A program made the translations under genes and the position numbers. Shown piece after piece: positions 12,092 through 23,599 of a DNA stretch of 64,000 bases (its first letter is position 1; each line of letters begins with the position of its first letter). The stretch is from Pseudisothecium myosuroides. Its lineage: Eukaryota > Streptophyta > Bryopsida > Hypnales > Lembophyllaceae. The stretch lies in assembly GCA_951799445.1 (NCBI GenBank), contig OX637291.1, positions 4,528,501 through 4,592,500 of the forward strand, given 5' to 3'. The notes under the pieces were generated by a model. The model did no database searches, was not told the origin of the DNA, and saw only the letters and a program-made list of their open reading frames with translations.

Positions 12092-14004
12092 GATGATCCT
12101 CCTCAAGATGAAGTAGATCTGCATTCATCCATCCTACCAAGTTTAAATGAGCTAGTCTAAACACTCTCTATCTTGGATTACTAAACCAACATGAGTAATA
12201 TAACCTCAATGGAGCCCCCATTTTGTGGAGGTGGCAATCAAGCATTGGATATAGAAAGCAAAAATATCATTTATTTTTTAATTATCGTTTTTAATATAAT
12301 ACTCCGTAATGTCTTTGTTATTAGACTTTTGATTGAACATGATGAATTATCCAACGATTCAAGCTATGTTTGATAATGTAAAAGTAGAACTTATATAAAT
12401 GTGCCAAGTGAATTTATCAAATCTTTCAAAATAAATCCATTTATAAATGTCAAATATGTTGAGACTAGTATTCATGAAAATCACCTTGTCTCTAAATTAC
12501 CCCCCAACAATGTGTATAGAATTTTGCCTACAACTAGAGGACAATTGTAGAAAGAGGGACTTAGGACTAAAGCTTCTTGCTTTTAAAGTCACAACCATTT
12601 TAAAATTTCCTTATCCTTTCATCTAACCTTTTAGCTACAATGGAGGAGGTTGCTAATCATTTGAAGTTTGTCCCGTTAGCCATTAGATCCTTCTCTTTTG
12701 TAATATTATAAGTTTATAAATTCAAAATTTATAAAGTTATAAATTTTAAACATTAGAATTAACAAAATAAAACATTTATTAATTTATAAATTTTAATTCT
12801 CGTACTTTCAAAAATAGGACCATTTTTTTGCATATAGGTAATTGAATTCATTCTAAGAATGCAAAAATTTAACAATTTTTTCCTTCTAATTCAATACTTC
12901 ACAAATTAATTATTTTTGAAGTAAAGTCACACTTCTAAATTATGAAAAAAATAAAATTCATTGCAATGAAAATACCAATAGGAGTGCAAGAATGATTGAA
13001 AAAACAAATTAGAGTCCTATTGGAGTAATGAACATGACTTGATGAGAAAAATTGACTTAATGCCTATATGAAACTAGTTGGGCCCAATCCCCAATCCTTT
13101 TCTAGCTTCCTTCCAATATCTAATTAATTAAAAAAATTCTTTACAATAAATATGTAGACTATTTTATATCTTTTTTTCTCTCTTGATTGAATAGAATCTG
13201 GTGAGTATTATTTTTTGCCTATTGATCTTTGATATTACTAAAATTTCCATTTTTATCCATTTTTTTCAAACTAAATTTTTTTGGACCATTTTCACTTATT
13301 TATATTACACTAATTAATTAGTTGGTTCTTTCTTAGTGATTGCTTGCCTTTCATTTCCTTTGGCCAAAGCCTTCTTTCTACAATTGTCCTCAAGAAAATT
13401 GGCTAACATTAGATGAACATGGTTGGCTAACACATATCAAAGACAAACCTTAAGGTTTGCAAAACTTGAAGTAAATTGAATGTTTAAGCTATTAGGATTA
13501 TGTAAAACTAAAATCCCATTCCGTCATATTACTACAATTTGATACAATATAGAATGCCTACTAATTTCCATCTTTTGAGTGGAAGGCGGGGTCATTACCA
13601 TAGCAACCTTCCTTCCCCCGTGGATTGAAGGTGGCCAAACTACTCAAAGTAGTATTTTCCACCTTCATATTTTTTTCATTTTCTAAAGATTGCTCATGCA
13701 ATGATGAAGTACAGGATGAAGTTGCCTATTTACGGGGGGGGGGGATAAACTACCGTATATTTATACACCAAGATAACATTATATACTATTATAAAAAAAT
13801 ATTAGGTGAATCCTTGACCCTAATTCAAATGAAATTGATGATAAATTGCATAGAAAACATTCAAATTTATGTATTCTTGTTGCCTATGTAAGGAATAGGT
13901 TAGTTTTGGGCAATAAATTGTACTCCCAAAATAGATAGAGCCCTAACATTATAAACCAACGTTAGGAGGGGTCCCATTTGCTCCTTTGTAAAACGAGAGC
14001 CTCC
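12092..14004. other. AT-rich spacer, no gene recognised
   Basis: Only short AT-biased ORFs are present and I saw no family motif. A GC-richer patch at 13580-13640 and a run of about 10 G at 13734-13743 stand out. Weakly repeated poly-A/T tracts occur throughout. Confidence 0.55.
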
Positions 14005-14119
14005 AGTGTTGCAACTTTCCAGTTAGCAAATGACATTAGCATTGCAACTTCCTAGTCAACCAATGACATTAGTGTTGCAACTTCCCAATCAACCAATGAC
14101 ACTAGCATTGAAACTCTCC
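14005..14119. repeat. 33-bp tandem repeat, about 3.5 units
   Basis: Units are 14005-14037, 14038-14070, 14071-14103 and a partial 14104-14119. Each begins AG(T/C)(G/A)TTGCAACTT and ends AATGACA(T/C)T. Units differ at several positions. The array lies in a spacer between AT-rich tracts, 214 bp before a TTAA-ended element. Confidence 0.85.
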
Positions 14120-14332
14120 AAATGAAACTAAACTAAATTCACTCCTAGGGATTCAGGGAGGAATTATCTCAATCTCCATAGAGAAATGGTGTCTGGTTAA
14201 CAATATTATGCCTGAGCCTGGCTATGAGTTCATCAATTTAATTGGCCCTATGGCAGCCTGGTTTGCAGCCTATCTCTGTGGATGCCTCATCGCCAGTCGA
14301 TGGACAAGTCCCTTTGGCCGATTCTCACATTC

Positions 14333-15262
14333 TTAACCCCTAAAGGACCGTTGTCCCTTCCGGGGACAAATGGGATTTGGGTAGGTCCCTACGGGCTGAA
14401 TTTTTGTCCTAATTTCTTAAAAAAAAATTTGAAGATAGAATAACTGATAAGCTTTGTGGCAATATAATTTTTTTCACAATCGGTGCTCGGGAACAAGCAG
14501 TTACGACCAAATAAGCTCAAAACAGGGGACGGGGTGCAGCAAAAAAAAATTTGCAAAAATTTGAATTTTTTTTTTTGAATTTTTTTTCTCATAGATTATG
14601 TTTTTTTCTATTTGGAAAGCTTTGATTCTTTTCATTTGGATTTGTTATGAGGAAGTTATGGACATTCTTGTTTTTTGGGCAGTTAGAGCATCTTCTTGTA
14701 AAAAACAACTCGTAGGATTCATTTCTGAATGCAATTTTTTCAATTTTTCAATTTTTGTTTTTTGCATGATTTAGTTTACTTTCTAGAACAATCTCACCAT
14801 TGGGATTAGTGCATTTTAATTCCATCTAAAAGATATGAATATTTTAGATTTTCCTTCTATCTCGTACCTACTTCTACTTAACAATTTTTTTAAGAATGAA
14901 AATTAAGTTTTTTTTAATTTTCTTTTTTTTCCTAAACTCTCAACTCAATTCTCCACTATAAAGATTTAAGCTCAAAACTTTGTAGTGCAAAAAATTTAAG
15001 TTAAAAATGTTCAAGTCAAAAAATCCAGTTCCGCAATGTGCTGAAAAACTTGTTTTTCCAACTTTAAACGCAAATATCTTGCAATCTGTGTGGTCAAAAA
15101 ATTTAAAAAAAATTCCACACTTTTTTATACTAGTTAGGTGTAAGATCCTACGGTTAGATGCGAGAAAAAAAACAATTTAAATTTTTTTTCACTCTTTGCT
15201 ATAGAAATGGCAGTTTTTAGTGTTTTTTGGCAGAAAAAAGGCCTCGGTCCTCTAGGAGTTAA
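14333..15262. mobile_element. TTAA-flanked non-autonomous element (piggyBac-like), copy 2, best ends
   Basis: The left terminus TTAACCCCTAAAGGACC is matched by the inverted right terminus GGTCCTCTAGGAGTTAA, giving 17-bp terminal inverted repeats with two mismatches including the TTAA. Length is 930 bp and there is no transposase ORF. The interior shares blocks with copies at 11140, 16355, 23600 and (inverted) 50499, for example TTATGGACATTCTTG, GAGCATCTTCTTG and AGGATTCATTTCTGAATGCA. Confidence 0.7.
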
Positions 15263-16354
15263 CTTGAAATATTCAGTGTCTCGTCCCTGCTGCATGCCAC
15301 TGTATCAATCCCGGTAGAACTTAATATTATTGTATTTGCTCATTCCTTATTACTTGTACTTGGATTTCCCCTCAGAACCAGTCAACTTCAGTTCCACTCA
15401 ATCACTCAATGCATCACCCAAAGCATGGCATACGGTATTGTTTCAGACTCCCAGTTCTCACTTGGGCAGTGACAAGCACTGTCTGTCAATTTGGGTAAGT
15501 TCAACCTGAACAAGTACCACATGCAGCTCCAAGAGGCTCTGGCACACTTTTTTTAAAACTTTTTTTTAAACAAATGAAATAATTTCATTGCAAGAGGAAG
15601 AAAGACACACTTTTCCAATTTGAGATCCCTCATACAGTGTATTCAATGAAGACTGCAGTTCTTTGTCATTTGGGTCAATGCCAGGCTTCCACCCTTTTGG
15701 TCCAGAGCCAATGAAAGTAAATCCATTAACTCAATTAATGGGCTATGAGTTTGGGGTAGGATTTCAAACCACACTGAAGTTTCTCTAATTGCACAGTTTG
15801 TAATTTTATTTCCCTTGTAAGTACAGTATATACGAAAGAGAGTTTACTGGTATATCATCTTTGGACAACTTTCTCATGATATTACCTTGTGAGCACACTC
15901 ATTTGTCCGCAAGGAAGGCACTGCAATTAGAGAGGATTGAGTGTGAAGTACCACTCCCACTTATTATCTCCTTAAGAAGTTCAAGGGATCCAACTGTTAC
16001 AAGCACCAGTCCGTCCTCCTGCCTGATGATTCTTCTTAATTGAATAATTGAACAAGTCAGTTCTTTGTGAAAGGAGACATGTTGAGCAATGGGAAACATG
16101 GGAGTGAATGGGTACTTGAGCCGTGAACAAGGACTTGGTGGGCAAGAATCCTGCTGTGAACCTTTGAGCTTGATGCAAGTAAACAATACTTTCACCTGGA
16201 AGTACAGTCCACCATAGGACAGATCCATCCCAAACTGTCAAGTATCTGTGAAAAAGATTGGCGTCCACAAGTGGACAATCTCTAGAAATCCCGACAACCG
16301 TACTTGGGTAGCAAGTTCCGCACCCCTTGGGCGACGAATATCTCAAATATTCCT
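15263..16354. other. Higher-GC island, unrecognised
   Basis: This roughly 1.1-kb stretch lies between two TTAA-type elements and is clearly less AT-rich than its surroundings. Minus-strand ORFs at 15899-16228 and 15981-16388 have fairly protein-like composition, but I recognise no family and see no clean exon chain. It could be a fragment of a gene or of a larger transposon. Confidence 0.35.
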
Positions 16355-16934
16355 GAAGTCCCAAGGCCATTTTTCTGCCAAAAACCACTCAAAACTGCCA
16401 TTTCTGCTGCATTCACCCATGAAAGTAGATAAAACGTTTTTTTTTAATAATCTAACCGTAGGATCTTGTACTTCACTTGTTTGAGATCATGTGGTTAAAA
16501 TGTCATCAAATTTGACTGTACGGATTGGAAGATATTAGCATTCAAAGTTGGACAAAAAGTTTTTTTTCAAGAACATGCTTAGATTGCCCGAAAAACAAGA
16601 CTGTCCATAACTTTCTCATCACTAGTCCAAATAGATTGAATCAAAGTTTTACATGTAGACAAAAATATAATGTTTTAGGAAATTTCTTTTTTTTAATTAT
16701 TTTGATTTTTTGTGATTTTTTTGGGTTGCCTGCCGACCTCCGTTATTGGCTTTTTGTGTCATAACTTTTGCTTTGGGGCACCGATTGAAATAAAAATTAT
16801 ATTCCCAAGAAGCTTATGTGTTTTTCTAGCTTTATAAAAAGTTTTAGAAGATTATAATGAATATTGACATTGTATGAGCCAATCCAAAGTTGTATTTTGG
16901 CTCCCGTAGGGCCAATGGGACTTTAGGGGGTTAA
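16355..16934. mobile_element. TTAA-type element, truncated copy 3
   Basis: The right end GGGACTTTAGGGGGTTAA (ending 16934) is intact. The left end lacks the terminal TTAACCCCTAAA and starts within AGTCCCAAGGCCATTTTTCT, a subterminal block also seen just inside the left end of the copy at 26429. The orientation-specific interior (AAAACTGCCATTTCTGCTGC, then a poly-T and TCTAACCGTAGGATCTTG block) matches other family members. Confidence 0.55.
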
Positions 16935-17204
16935 AGTCTAAAACTAAGCTTCAACACTTCCAAATATAATTTCAAAAAATCTATAGTTAAATTCAAAATA
17001 TTTGGCAGCTATCCTACAATATCTTCATCCTACACATATGGATATTAATTTTGGGATCCATCTAATTAAACATGTTAGTATTCACTTGACCTAATTTTTC
17101 TACCCTAATACAACTACTAACCTTATGCATGAGTCTCTCATATACATAGCTCTTGATGAGGTTAGAGAGATGAAAAAACAAATCCCTTATACAAATGGGG
17201 TGGT

Positions 17205-17690
17205 AGGAGGTAAAACAATTTATGTGAGATACGGAAATTAGGATTAGTAGGAGCTAACTATTTGTGGTCAAGTCAAAACTAGGAATTGAAAGTAGAATTC
17301 CAAACCTCATTTAAGCATAATACAATAGGTTTTTAAAAAAAAACTTTGAACTAAGTTTACGTGGAAAATCAAGCTAAACTTCATCTTTAATTAAAAACCT
17401 ATTTGAGATTTCAAGCCTCTAATCAAAAGTTATAGACAAAGTTCAAAGAGGGTTTGGAAGGGATTGACATTTTCAAACATCCCCTTTGAATTTTGTCCAC
17501 AAATTTTTTTTGGAGGTTCAAAATCTGAAACGGATATTTAGAGATGAAATTTAGCTTGATTTTTCAACTTTTCTTAGTTTTTTGGAAAAGATTATTCTAC
17601 TATGCCAAAATGAGGTATGAAATTCTACTTTGACAAGAATTCCTATATTTTGACAATAAGCGGTTCAACTCTCATCTTCAAATTATCCCA
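17205..17690. repeat. Foldback element with long imperfect inverted arms
   Basis: Left-arm sequences from about 17275 (GTAGAATTCCAAACCTCATT, then an ACTTTGAACTAAG block and an AAATCAAGCTAAACTTCATC block) recur in reverse order and complement at 17510-17630 around a centre near 17460. The arm is about 180 bp. The outer sequence GTAAAACAATTTATGTGAGA links it to the element at 19515 and to the fragment near 10963. Confidence 0.6.
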
Positions 17691-17964
17691 TATGCTTTGC
17701 AAATTCATGACGGATGATGGATTTCATTATAAAAACGACCTTTTAGCCTTTGTCCTCACTAAATGTTAGTGAAGTAATCCCATCATTCCCCCATTAAGAG
17801 AATTTTTGATGGTAGATGGTCATATACTAGATTGATACTTGACTCAAAAAATATTAAAATTTTGACATTCCTTGACTTTAATTTCTTTGATTTTAGCTTC
17901 TCTAGTTGTTAATTTCTAAAAAAATTGACTTTTAATTTTTTTTTAAATTTTTTGTCTAACTTAC

Positions 17965-18350
17965 TACAGTAGAACTTCTAATAAGTACAATAGAACCTCT
18001 CTTAGTGCATACTCTAATAGTGCATAATATGCACTAAGAGAGATTGTACTTTGAAGCCTTTATTGATGAACAGTGGTTGGAGACCCTATAGTTAGAAGTC
18101 ACGTTAGGTAGTGAACAGTACTGCACCTCTCTTAGTGCATAGTCCCAACACTATGCACTAAGAGAGGTTCTATTGTAGCTAGCGCTCTCTAAAGTAATAA
18201 ACCTTTCTAAGGTAATATTGATTGCTAATCTTGGCCATGGCCCTATACAAACGTCATGAATGCAAATGACGGTCCCTCATTATAATAACCTCTCTAATGT
18301 AATGTATCAGACTAATGCCATCCCTATTGCTTTTTAAAAGTTCTATTGTA
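17965..18350. mobile_element. Nested pogo/mariner-like MITE with hairpin ends
   Basis: The outer ends are TACAGTAGAACTTCTAATAA (17965) and AAAAGTTCTATTGTA (ending 18350). Inside, 17986-18177 is a 192-bp unit with perfect 26-bp terminal inverted repeats starting TACAATAGAACCTCTCTTAG. Ends of the CAGTAGAACCTC type flanked by TA are typical of pogo/Tigger-like and other Tc1/mariner elements. No ORF is present, so this is a non-autonomous copy or a nested pair. Confidence 0.65.
18125..18168. repeat. Perfect 19-bp hairpin with a 6-nt loop
   Basis: ACCTCTCTTAGTGCATAGT (18125-18143) pairs with its exact reverse complement at 18150-18168 across the loop CCCAAC. It forms the right end of the MITE at 17986-18177. 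A related, imperfect hairpin forms its left end. Confidence 0.9.
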
Positions 18351-18369
18351 TCAACCTATGGTAGGTAAG

Positions 18370-18833
18370 GTAAAACAGCCCATTACGGACAGAATGGGGA
18401 GTTTGCCTTTATGTCATTGCTAATTTTTTATAAATGCCACGTAAAGACAAGTGATAGAAATGGCAAGAGCAATTGAAATTATATTTTTTCAACAAAGTGT
18501 GAATTTGTTATGAATTTTTGAAGGTGCAGCCCATCGTGGCCTAAAAGAGTCTCTAGACTACTCCAAAACCAACAAAAACTATATCCATAATGGTCATCTT
18601 ACTCACCTAAAGCGGTCACAATATTTTCTAACATAGAAGCCCTAAAACAATCACTTCCTACAATGAATTAGCACTTAAAAGCTGGAAGTTCCTATTGTAG
18701 TCACTAATCACTCCATTCCGATTAACTAAGACATTGATTGTGGCCCAAATCTCATTCACTGGAAAAAAAACCCATAATGGGGTCATTCGTAGGTGTCCAC
18801 AATGGGTCTTTTGTTCGTAATGGGTTGTTTTAC
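18370..18833. mobile_element. 464-bp MITE with GTAAAACA..CCCATTACG ends
   Basis: The left end GTAAAACAGCCCATTACGGA is matched by the complement of the right end, GTAAAACAACCCATTACGAA, giving about 24 bp with three mismatches. The interior is AT-rich and non-coding. It shares the GTAAAACA(G/A)CCCAT start with repeats near 10988, 17210 and 19529, suggesting a wider family. Confidence 0.6.
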
Positions 18834-19485
18834 TTTAGTTTGCATAGAACTTTGCTTAAAAAAGTAGTTTGCAACACTTGAATAACTGAAGGAATTGCCA
18901 CAAAATTCCCACAAAAGATTAAGATTGTTGCTTTACACTAAGGTGGAGAAGTGTACCGGTTGATGAAGAAGTTTTGGCTAAGACATGATTATTTGAGGCA
19001 ATTAACTGGAGGGATGTTGGACAAGATGGAAGGACAATAAAATAATCCCTCAAAAATCTCGACCAGTTGTAGTAAAAACACCAATTGGAGAAGTCTTCTG
19101 GTCAACTTCACCTTACAGTCCGTCAATGAATTTCACCAACAAGAGAGTTTTGGTCCGCCATAATAGCAACCATAGACCCTAATGGTCCCATAGACATATT
19201 TTGTATGTTTTTGGATTGTAGCAAACTTTGAAAAGCTGTAACTTTTGCATCCAATGCCCAAATTCAATCAAACTTATTGGAAAAAATGCATCTACTTGTC
19301 TAGTTTGGGTGGTAAGATTTTCATATCAATCCTAAATATATTGAATTTATGGAAATCATTTAAATACATAGGATTCAATTTTGGCACTTTTAATAAAAAT
19401 TGAATTTAGTTCATTGAAATCATAAATTCATCAACTACATTTTCTCACATTGTTTCATAAGCCATTCATTTTTTGAGTTTAGAAT
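18834..19485. other. AT-rich spacer, nothing recognised
   Basis: No ORF with recognisable features and no clear repeat structure other than poly-A/T runs. Confidence 0.5.
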
Positions 19486-19514
19486 TTATATATATATATA
19501 TATATATTTATATA
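19486..19514. repeat. (TA)n microsatellite
   Basis: A run of alternating TA about 22 bp long, followed by TTTATATA. It directly precedes the foldback repeat at 19515. Confidence 0.85.
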
Positions 19515-20010
19515 GGGTGGTAGGAGATAAAACAACCCATATGGAATATGTAAATTAGAATTAGTAGGAGATCACCCACTCATAGTTAAGTCAAAAGTGA
19601 GAATTGTGTTTCAAGTAGAATTTTAGACTTCATTTAGGCATAGTAGAATAACTCTTTTTTCTTAAACTTTGAACTAAGAAAAGTTGGGAAATCAAAATAA
19701 ATTTCATATCCAAAAATATATTTGAGATTTTGTGCCTCCAATTAAAAGTTGTAGACAAATTTTAGAGAGGAATTGAAAGGGACATTTTCTTTGACATTTT
19801 TAAACAACCTCTCTAAAATTTGTCTATAAATTTTGATTGTAGGCTCAAAATCTCAAACAAATTCTTGGATATGAAATTTAACTTGATTCATCGACATTTT
19901 TTAGTTTAAAGTTTTTTTAAAAGAATTATTCTACTATGCCTAAATGAGGTCTAAAATTCTACTTCAAACATAATGAACAATCAAAATCTCATCTTCAAAT
20001 TATCCCATAT
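19515..20010. repeat. Foldback element related to 17205-17690
   Basis: The left-arm block AAGTAGAATTTTAGACTTCA with GGCATAGTAGAAT (about 19610-19655) recurs inverted at about 19925-19965. Nested blocks such as CTCTCTAAAATTTGTCTA occur in inverted pairs around a centre near 19790. The outer edge (GATAAAACAACCCATATGGA) matches the 17205 family. Confidence 0.6.
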
Positions 20011-20289
20011 CCATTGAGGATTCCTGATGGACAATGAATTTCAATATAAAAATGACATCTCCACCCTTCATTTCCACAAATTTCAATGAAGAAATCCCTT
20101 TAGTGGGACATCAAAATATTTTTTTGATGGCAGATGGATAAATTACATTGGTATTTGATTCAAAGGATTGGAGTTTTATCTTTGTTTACATGTACACTAA
20201 TAACATATTGCAAGTTTTGCAGAGTAACAACTCTGTTACAATCATGAAAGTTGAACATGACAAAGAGAGAGCAATACATGAAGGGGAGT

Positions 20290-20840
20290 CTATCCAATCA
20301 TAATTGTCACAAGAAATAATATTTTAATGAAGTTGGAGTTCTCCGGAAGCAAGCTTCTTCTCCAAGTGGGGTGGGGGTGAGGTTGCTTAGGAAACTTGAC
20401 CTCTGGAAAACTCCTCTTACAAAAAGTGCTACTATAGTGGAGCCACCCATAACCGACCGAATAAGCACCTGCGGACATGATGTGGGTACTTGAAGGCGAA
20501 AGAAAAATTCTTGCAGGTGTAGAGACAGAAATGATGGGGATTGCCCAAATTTTGGGAATTTTATCATCCAAAGTCAATTTACAATGAATTTTGCAAGGCA
20601 AAAGTTGCGCCAAACCCATGGCCAATGTGTAGAGTCTTCCAATTTTGATCATTCAATAACTTTTTACCTAATCATTATTTCCTACTTTTTTTTCCACAAC
20701 TTGGGACATGTGTCATGTATTTATTAGTTCCAACCTTGAAAATGAAAAAAAAACATTCTAAGCTTGGTTAGAAATACGTGCACCTATAGGTCGGGAATGG
20801 GTCACCGATTAGGAATGGGGGGGGGTACTATACATAGGTA
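20290..20840. repeat. Dispersed repeat; inverted second copy at 56452-56860
   Basis: About 400 bp (20430-20833) matches 56452-56860 in opposite orientation. Shared blocks include ACCGACCGAATAAGCACCTG, GACATGATGTGGG, CTTGCAGGTGTAGAGACAGA, AAATTTTGGGAATTTTATCA and CACGTAT/ATACGTGCACCTATA. The minus-strand ORF here (20290-20652) is not conserved as a clear protein. At 56860-57080 a further diverged tandem copy follows. Confidence 0.75.
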
Positions 20841-20903
20841 GCCATATCATTTTTTCATTCATGCTTGAAGTTCTCCACCAAACAAGTCTTGGCCAAAGTC
20901 TAC

Positions 20904-21253
20904 GGGCCGCTTTACACTTAGAGTCCGGGCCAATTTGCCGTGTCAGAGGCCAAGAATCCTCACCTGTGATTGGACAAAAGGTTGAAATTAGCCCCAACCC
21001 CTTTACACCTATAGGCTGGGCTAATTTGGTGGAATGAATTTTTTATTCAAAAAAGACATGATCTGACATGGCCCGAGCTTGGTGAATTGGGTGCATCAAG
21101 AATGGGAGGCCAATCCTTGGCCTTGGGGCCAATTTCAGATTTCAATTAAACAAAATTATTTTAAAATATTATTTTTTTCAACAAATTAGATTCATTGGAT
21201 TTGTGCAATTGGCCTAAGGGAAATTGGCCCGGCCTCTAGGTGTAAAGCGGCCC
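20904..21253. mobile_element. 350-bp MITE with GGGCCGCTTTACAC ends
   Basis: The left end GGGCCGCTTTACACTTAGAG is the near-complement of the right end CTCTAGGTGTAAAGCGGCCC. Similarity extends inward about 33 bp to AATT. Related end sequences appear at 20997-21032, 21420-21474 (GGCCTCTAGGTGTAAAGCAG) and 21554-21570, so several fragments of the family lie within 700 bp. It is non-coding. Confidence 0.65.
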
Positions 21254-21809
21254 TAAAAAATGAGAGAAATGGGCTGAAATTTTCATGTTTTTGTTGAATC
21301 GGACCGTCTTCTTGGCCTCAACGCCTTTACATATGGGAGAAATCGGCCCCCATTATAATCTTATTCTAATGAGTAGTTGAGGCCCGACCTTTAACCCAAA
21401 ACAGGCTAAAATTTTGTGCAGTTGGCCTAAAAGAGAATTGGCCTGGCCTCTAGGTGTAAAGCAGCCCTAAACCCAATCTAGTGAAGAACAAAATTTGCTC
21501 CAATCATATTGCTTCATTTCCCTACAATTATGAACAAGTGCGCTTCTCCACCATAGTGTAAAGGGGTCCTTAGTCTTCCTCAACATGGATTGCGTCTTTC
21601 TAGCTCCTCTTCAACTTTTATCTCTGGATCAGTGCCCTGGCTCCACTCAGGAGAAACTACAGTAAGTTATTAGTGGCAAGAATCATGGAAATTCTGCAAT
21701 AAGACCAGCGCGGAGAGCACCTTATCCACTCACTCATTTCAGTAGTTGGTGTATGAGATGTAGGCTTAGTCAGGAACACATCTCATCAATCTGCACTAGA
21801 GTGAACTTT

Positions 21810-21838
21810 GATGATAATGATAATAATAATAATAATAC
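21810..21838. repeat. (GAT/AAT)n trinucleotide microsatellite
   Basis: GATGATAATGATAATAAT-type run of about 29 bp in spacer sequence. Confidence 0.8.
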
Positions 21839-22093
21839 AGTAAGTATTTTGAAATTTACTTAGGCAGGGGCTGTACTAATACCGTAAGTGAGAAGCCTCC
21901 CTGGCCAACAGGCTTGTTCCAAGGCCCCGCCAGTTGAATCAACAATCATACAAACAATGGCTATTAGAAGAAGAAAAAAAGGGGCACAAAACGGTTCAGG
22001 TACATCTGCACGAACTGAAAAGGTCATGGAATGAAGAGGAGGCTTTTCATAACACTCTGGAGCATGCAGTGTCACTGCCTCGGGCTCTAGAGT

Positions 22094-22236
22094 AGATGGT
22101 ATGGAATATTCCACATTTGACAGCCTTCACATTCAGTGCTTTTTCTCTACTCATCACATTGAGCCTTCACCTGTTCAGTGTCCACATAGCTACTCATGAT
22201 GAAGTACGGTTGGGTGTGGAATATTTCACTCCATCT
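22094..22236. mobile_element. 143-bp MITE-like inverted repeat
   Basis: AGATGGTATGGAATATTCCA at the left end pairs with the complement of the right end (TGTGGAATATTTCACTCCAT, then CT), 19 of 22 positions. The interior is non-coding and about 100 bp long. Confidence 0.55.
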
Positions 22237-23599
22237 ATTTGTAGAGCCATAGTAGTGACACTATGGTAATGAATGTTATATTAGCATTGAAAACTTTCAA
22301 ATGTGGGTCAGATATAAGATCTGTCCTATTGATATAGATTTCACTATTTTTTTATGCAATGTGTGATATGGTTATATGGTAGATTGATACTTGTTGCTGA
22401 GTTGGGCACGCAAACATAACATAATGCCAAGTCTAGTTTTCAAGGCAGATTTGTCACCATTCCATTTAATAGTCAAAGAAGCATTGTAACTCATAATGCA
22501 GCCCTTCTTTCTACACCCTTAGATTTGTGAAGTATAGATACGGACGTTTGTGATGAACTATTAGACTTGGCATTATGTCCCATGATGCTCTCAAGCCTCC
22601 CGGATCTTGAGCATTATCTAGTCCAAAACTTACTAAAGTGGGGATTTTTCTTTCCTAAGGGCTTTGAGAACAATAAAAAGAGTCCTTGAAATGCTCAAAA
22701 ATCCAAATTTGGGGTAGGTGTACAACCATGTCGGATATCGTCACAAATCATGAAGTTTTTGCATCATGTCACAATGCAAATTGTTTAAATGTATAAAATA
22801 TTTGTATAATGTAATCTCAAGAATACCCCCTACAAGTACAGAGTGTTATCTAGTATTGACAATTTGAGAAGAGAAAAAATCATAGAGTACTATTTGGAAA
22901 AATATTTTGGAATTGATATACAATTAAAAGTTGTAGATTTTGAATTTCCATCCATGTGGTTAGATTCACTAATGCTATCACCAATATTCTTTTATAAATT
23001 TTAAAAGAAAAATTCAAAATTCTTTCTAAATTTGATTACAAGCAATTAAAACATTATCATTTTTGAATAAAATTTGTCGGAATAGATTTGAAATGAGGTT
23101 TTCTTTGCATGGTGATTTTTTGAATTTTTGTGTTATTTATATCTATGACCTCGTTCTCGCAATCTGGTTCTGAACTAGAGTCAATGCAATTTTGGCTTAG
23201 TCAACTACTTGACATTCCACATTTATAATTTTAGAAAAATTTATGTACTCTAGTAACACCAAATCCAACCATTAGATAGGACAACAACTTGATAAAGTAT
23301 CTCCACAAATTAGGATGACTTTCATCCAAGCAGTAATGAAAAAAACATGAGTTTCAATCTATTTGTCGCCAGAAGTTGGACATTGGAGTGCAAAAGGATT
23401 AACTTCTAAAAGTCTCAATGTCTCTTCAAAGGACAAAATAAATTTTAGGGAAGATCCTACAATTTCAATTTTTATTGTGATTTTTTGACACATTTTCATG
23501 AAGATTAGAAAACACATCAATTTTTTGGAAAATTAATTCTTACTTCAATTAATGCTCAGTAGTAAAATTATGGCATTCTAAGCCCAAAACATGGTTTGT
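22237..23599. other. AT-rich spacer, no gene recognised
   Basis: No ORF above background and no recognisable motif. TATGGTTGGATTTG-like blocks resemble interiors of TTAA-type elements but have no ends. Confidence 0.5.

Noticed and set aside
14005..14119. CRISPR-like array
   Set aside because: The units are directly adjacent without unique spacers, and the DNA is eukaryotic.
18125..18168. microRNA precursor
   Set aside because: The stem is only 19 bp with a 6-nt loop and forms a transposon end. Plant miRNA precursors are longer.
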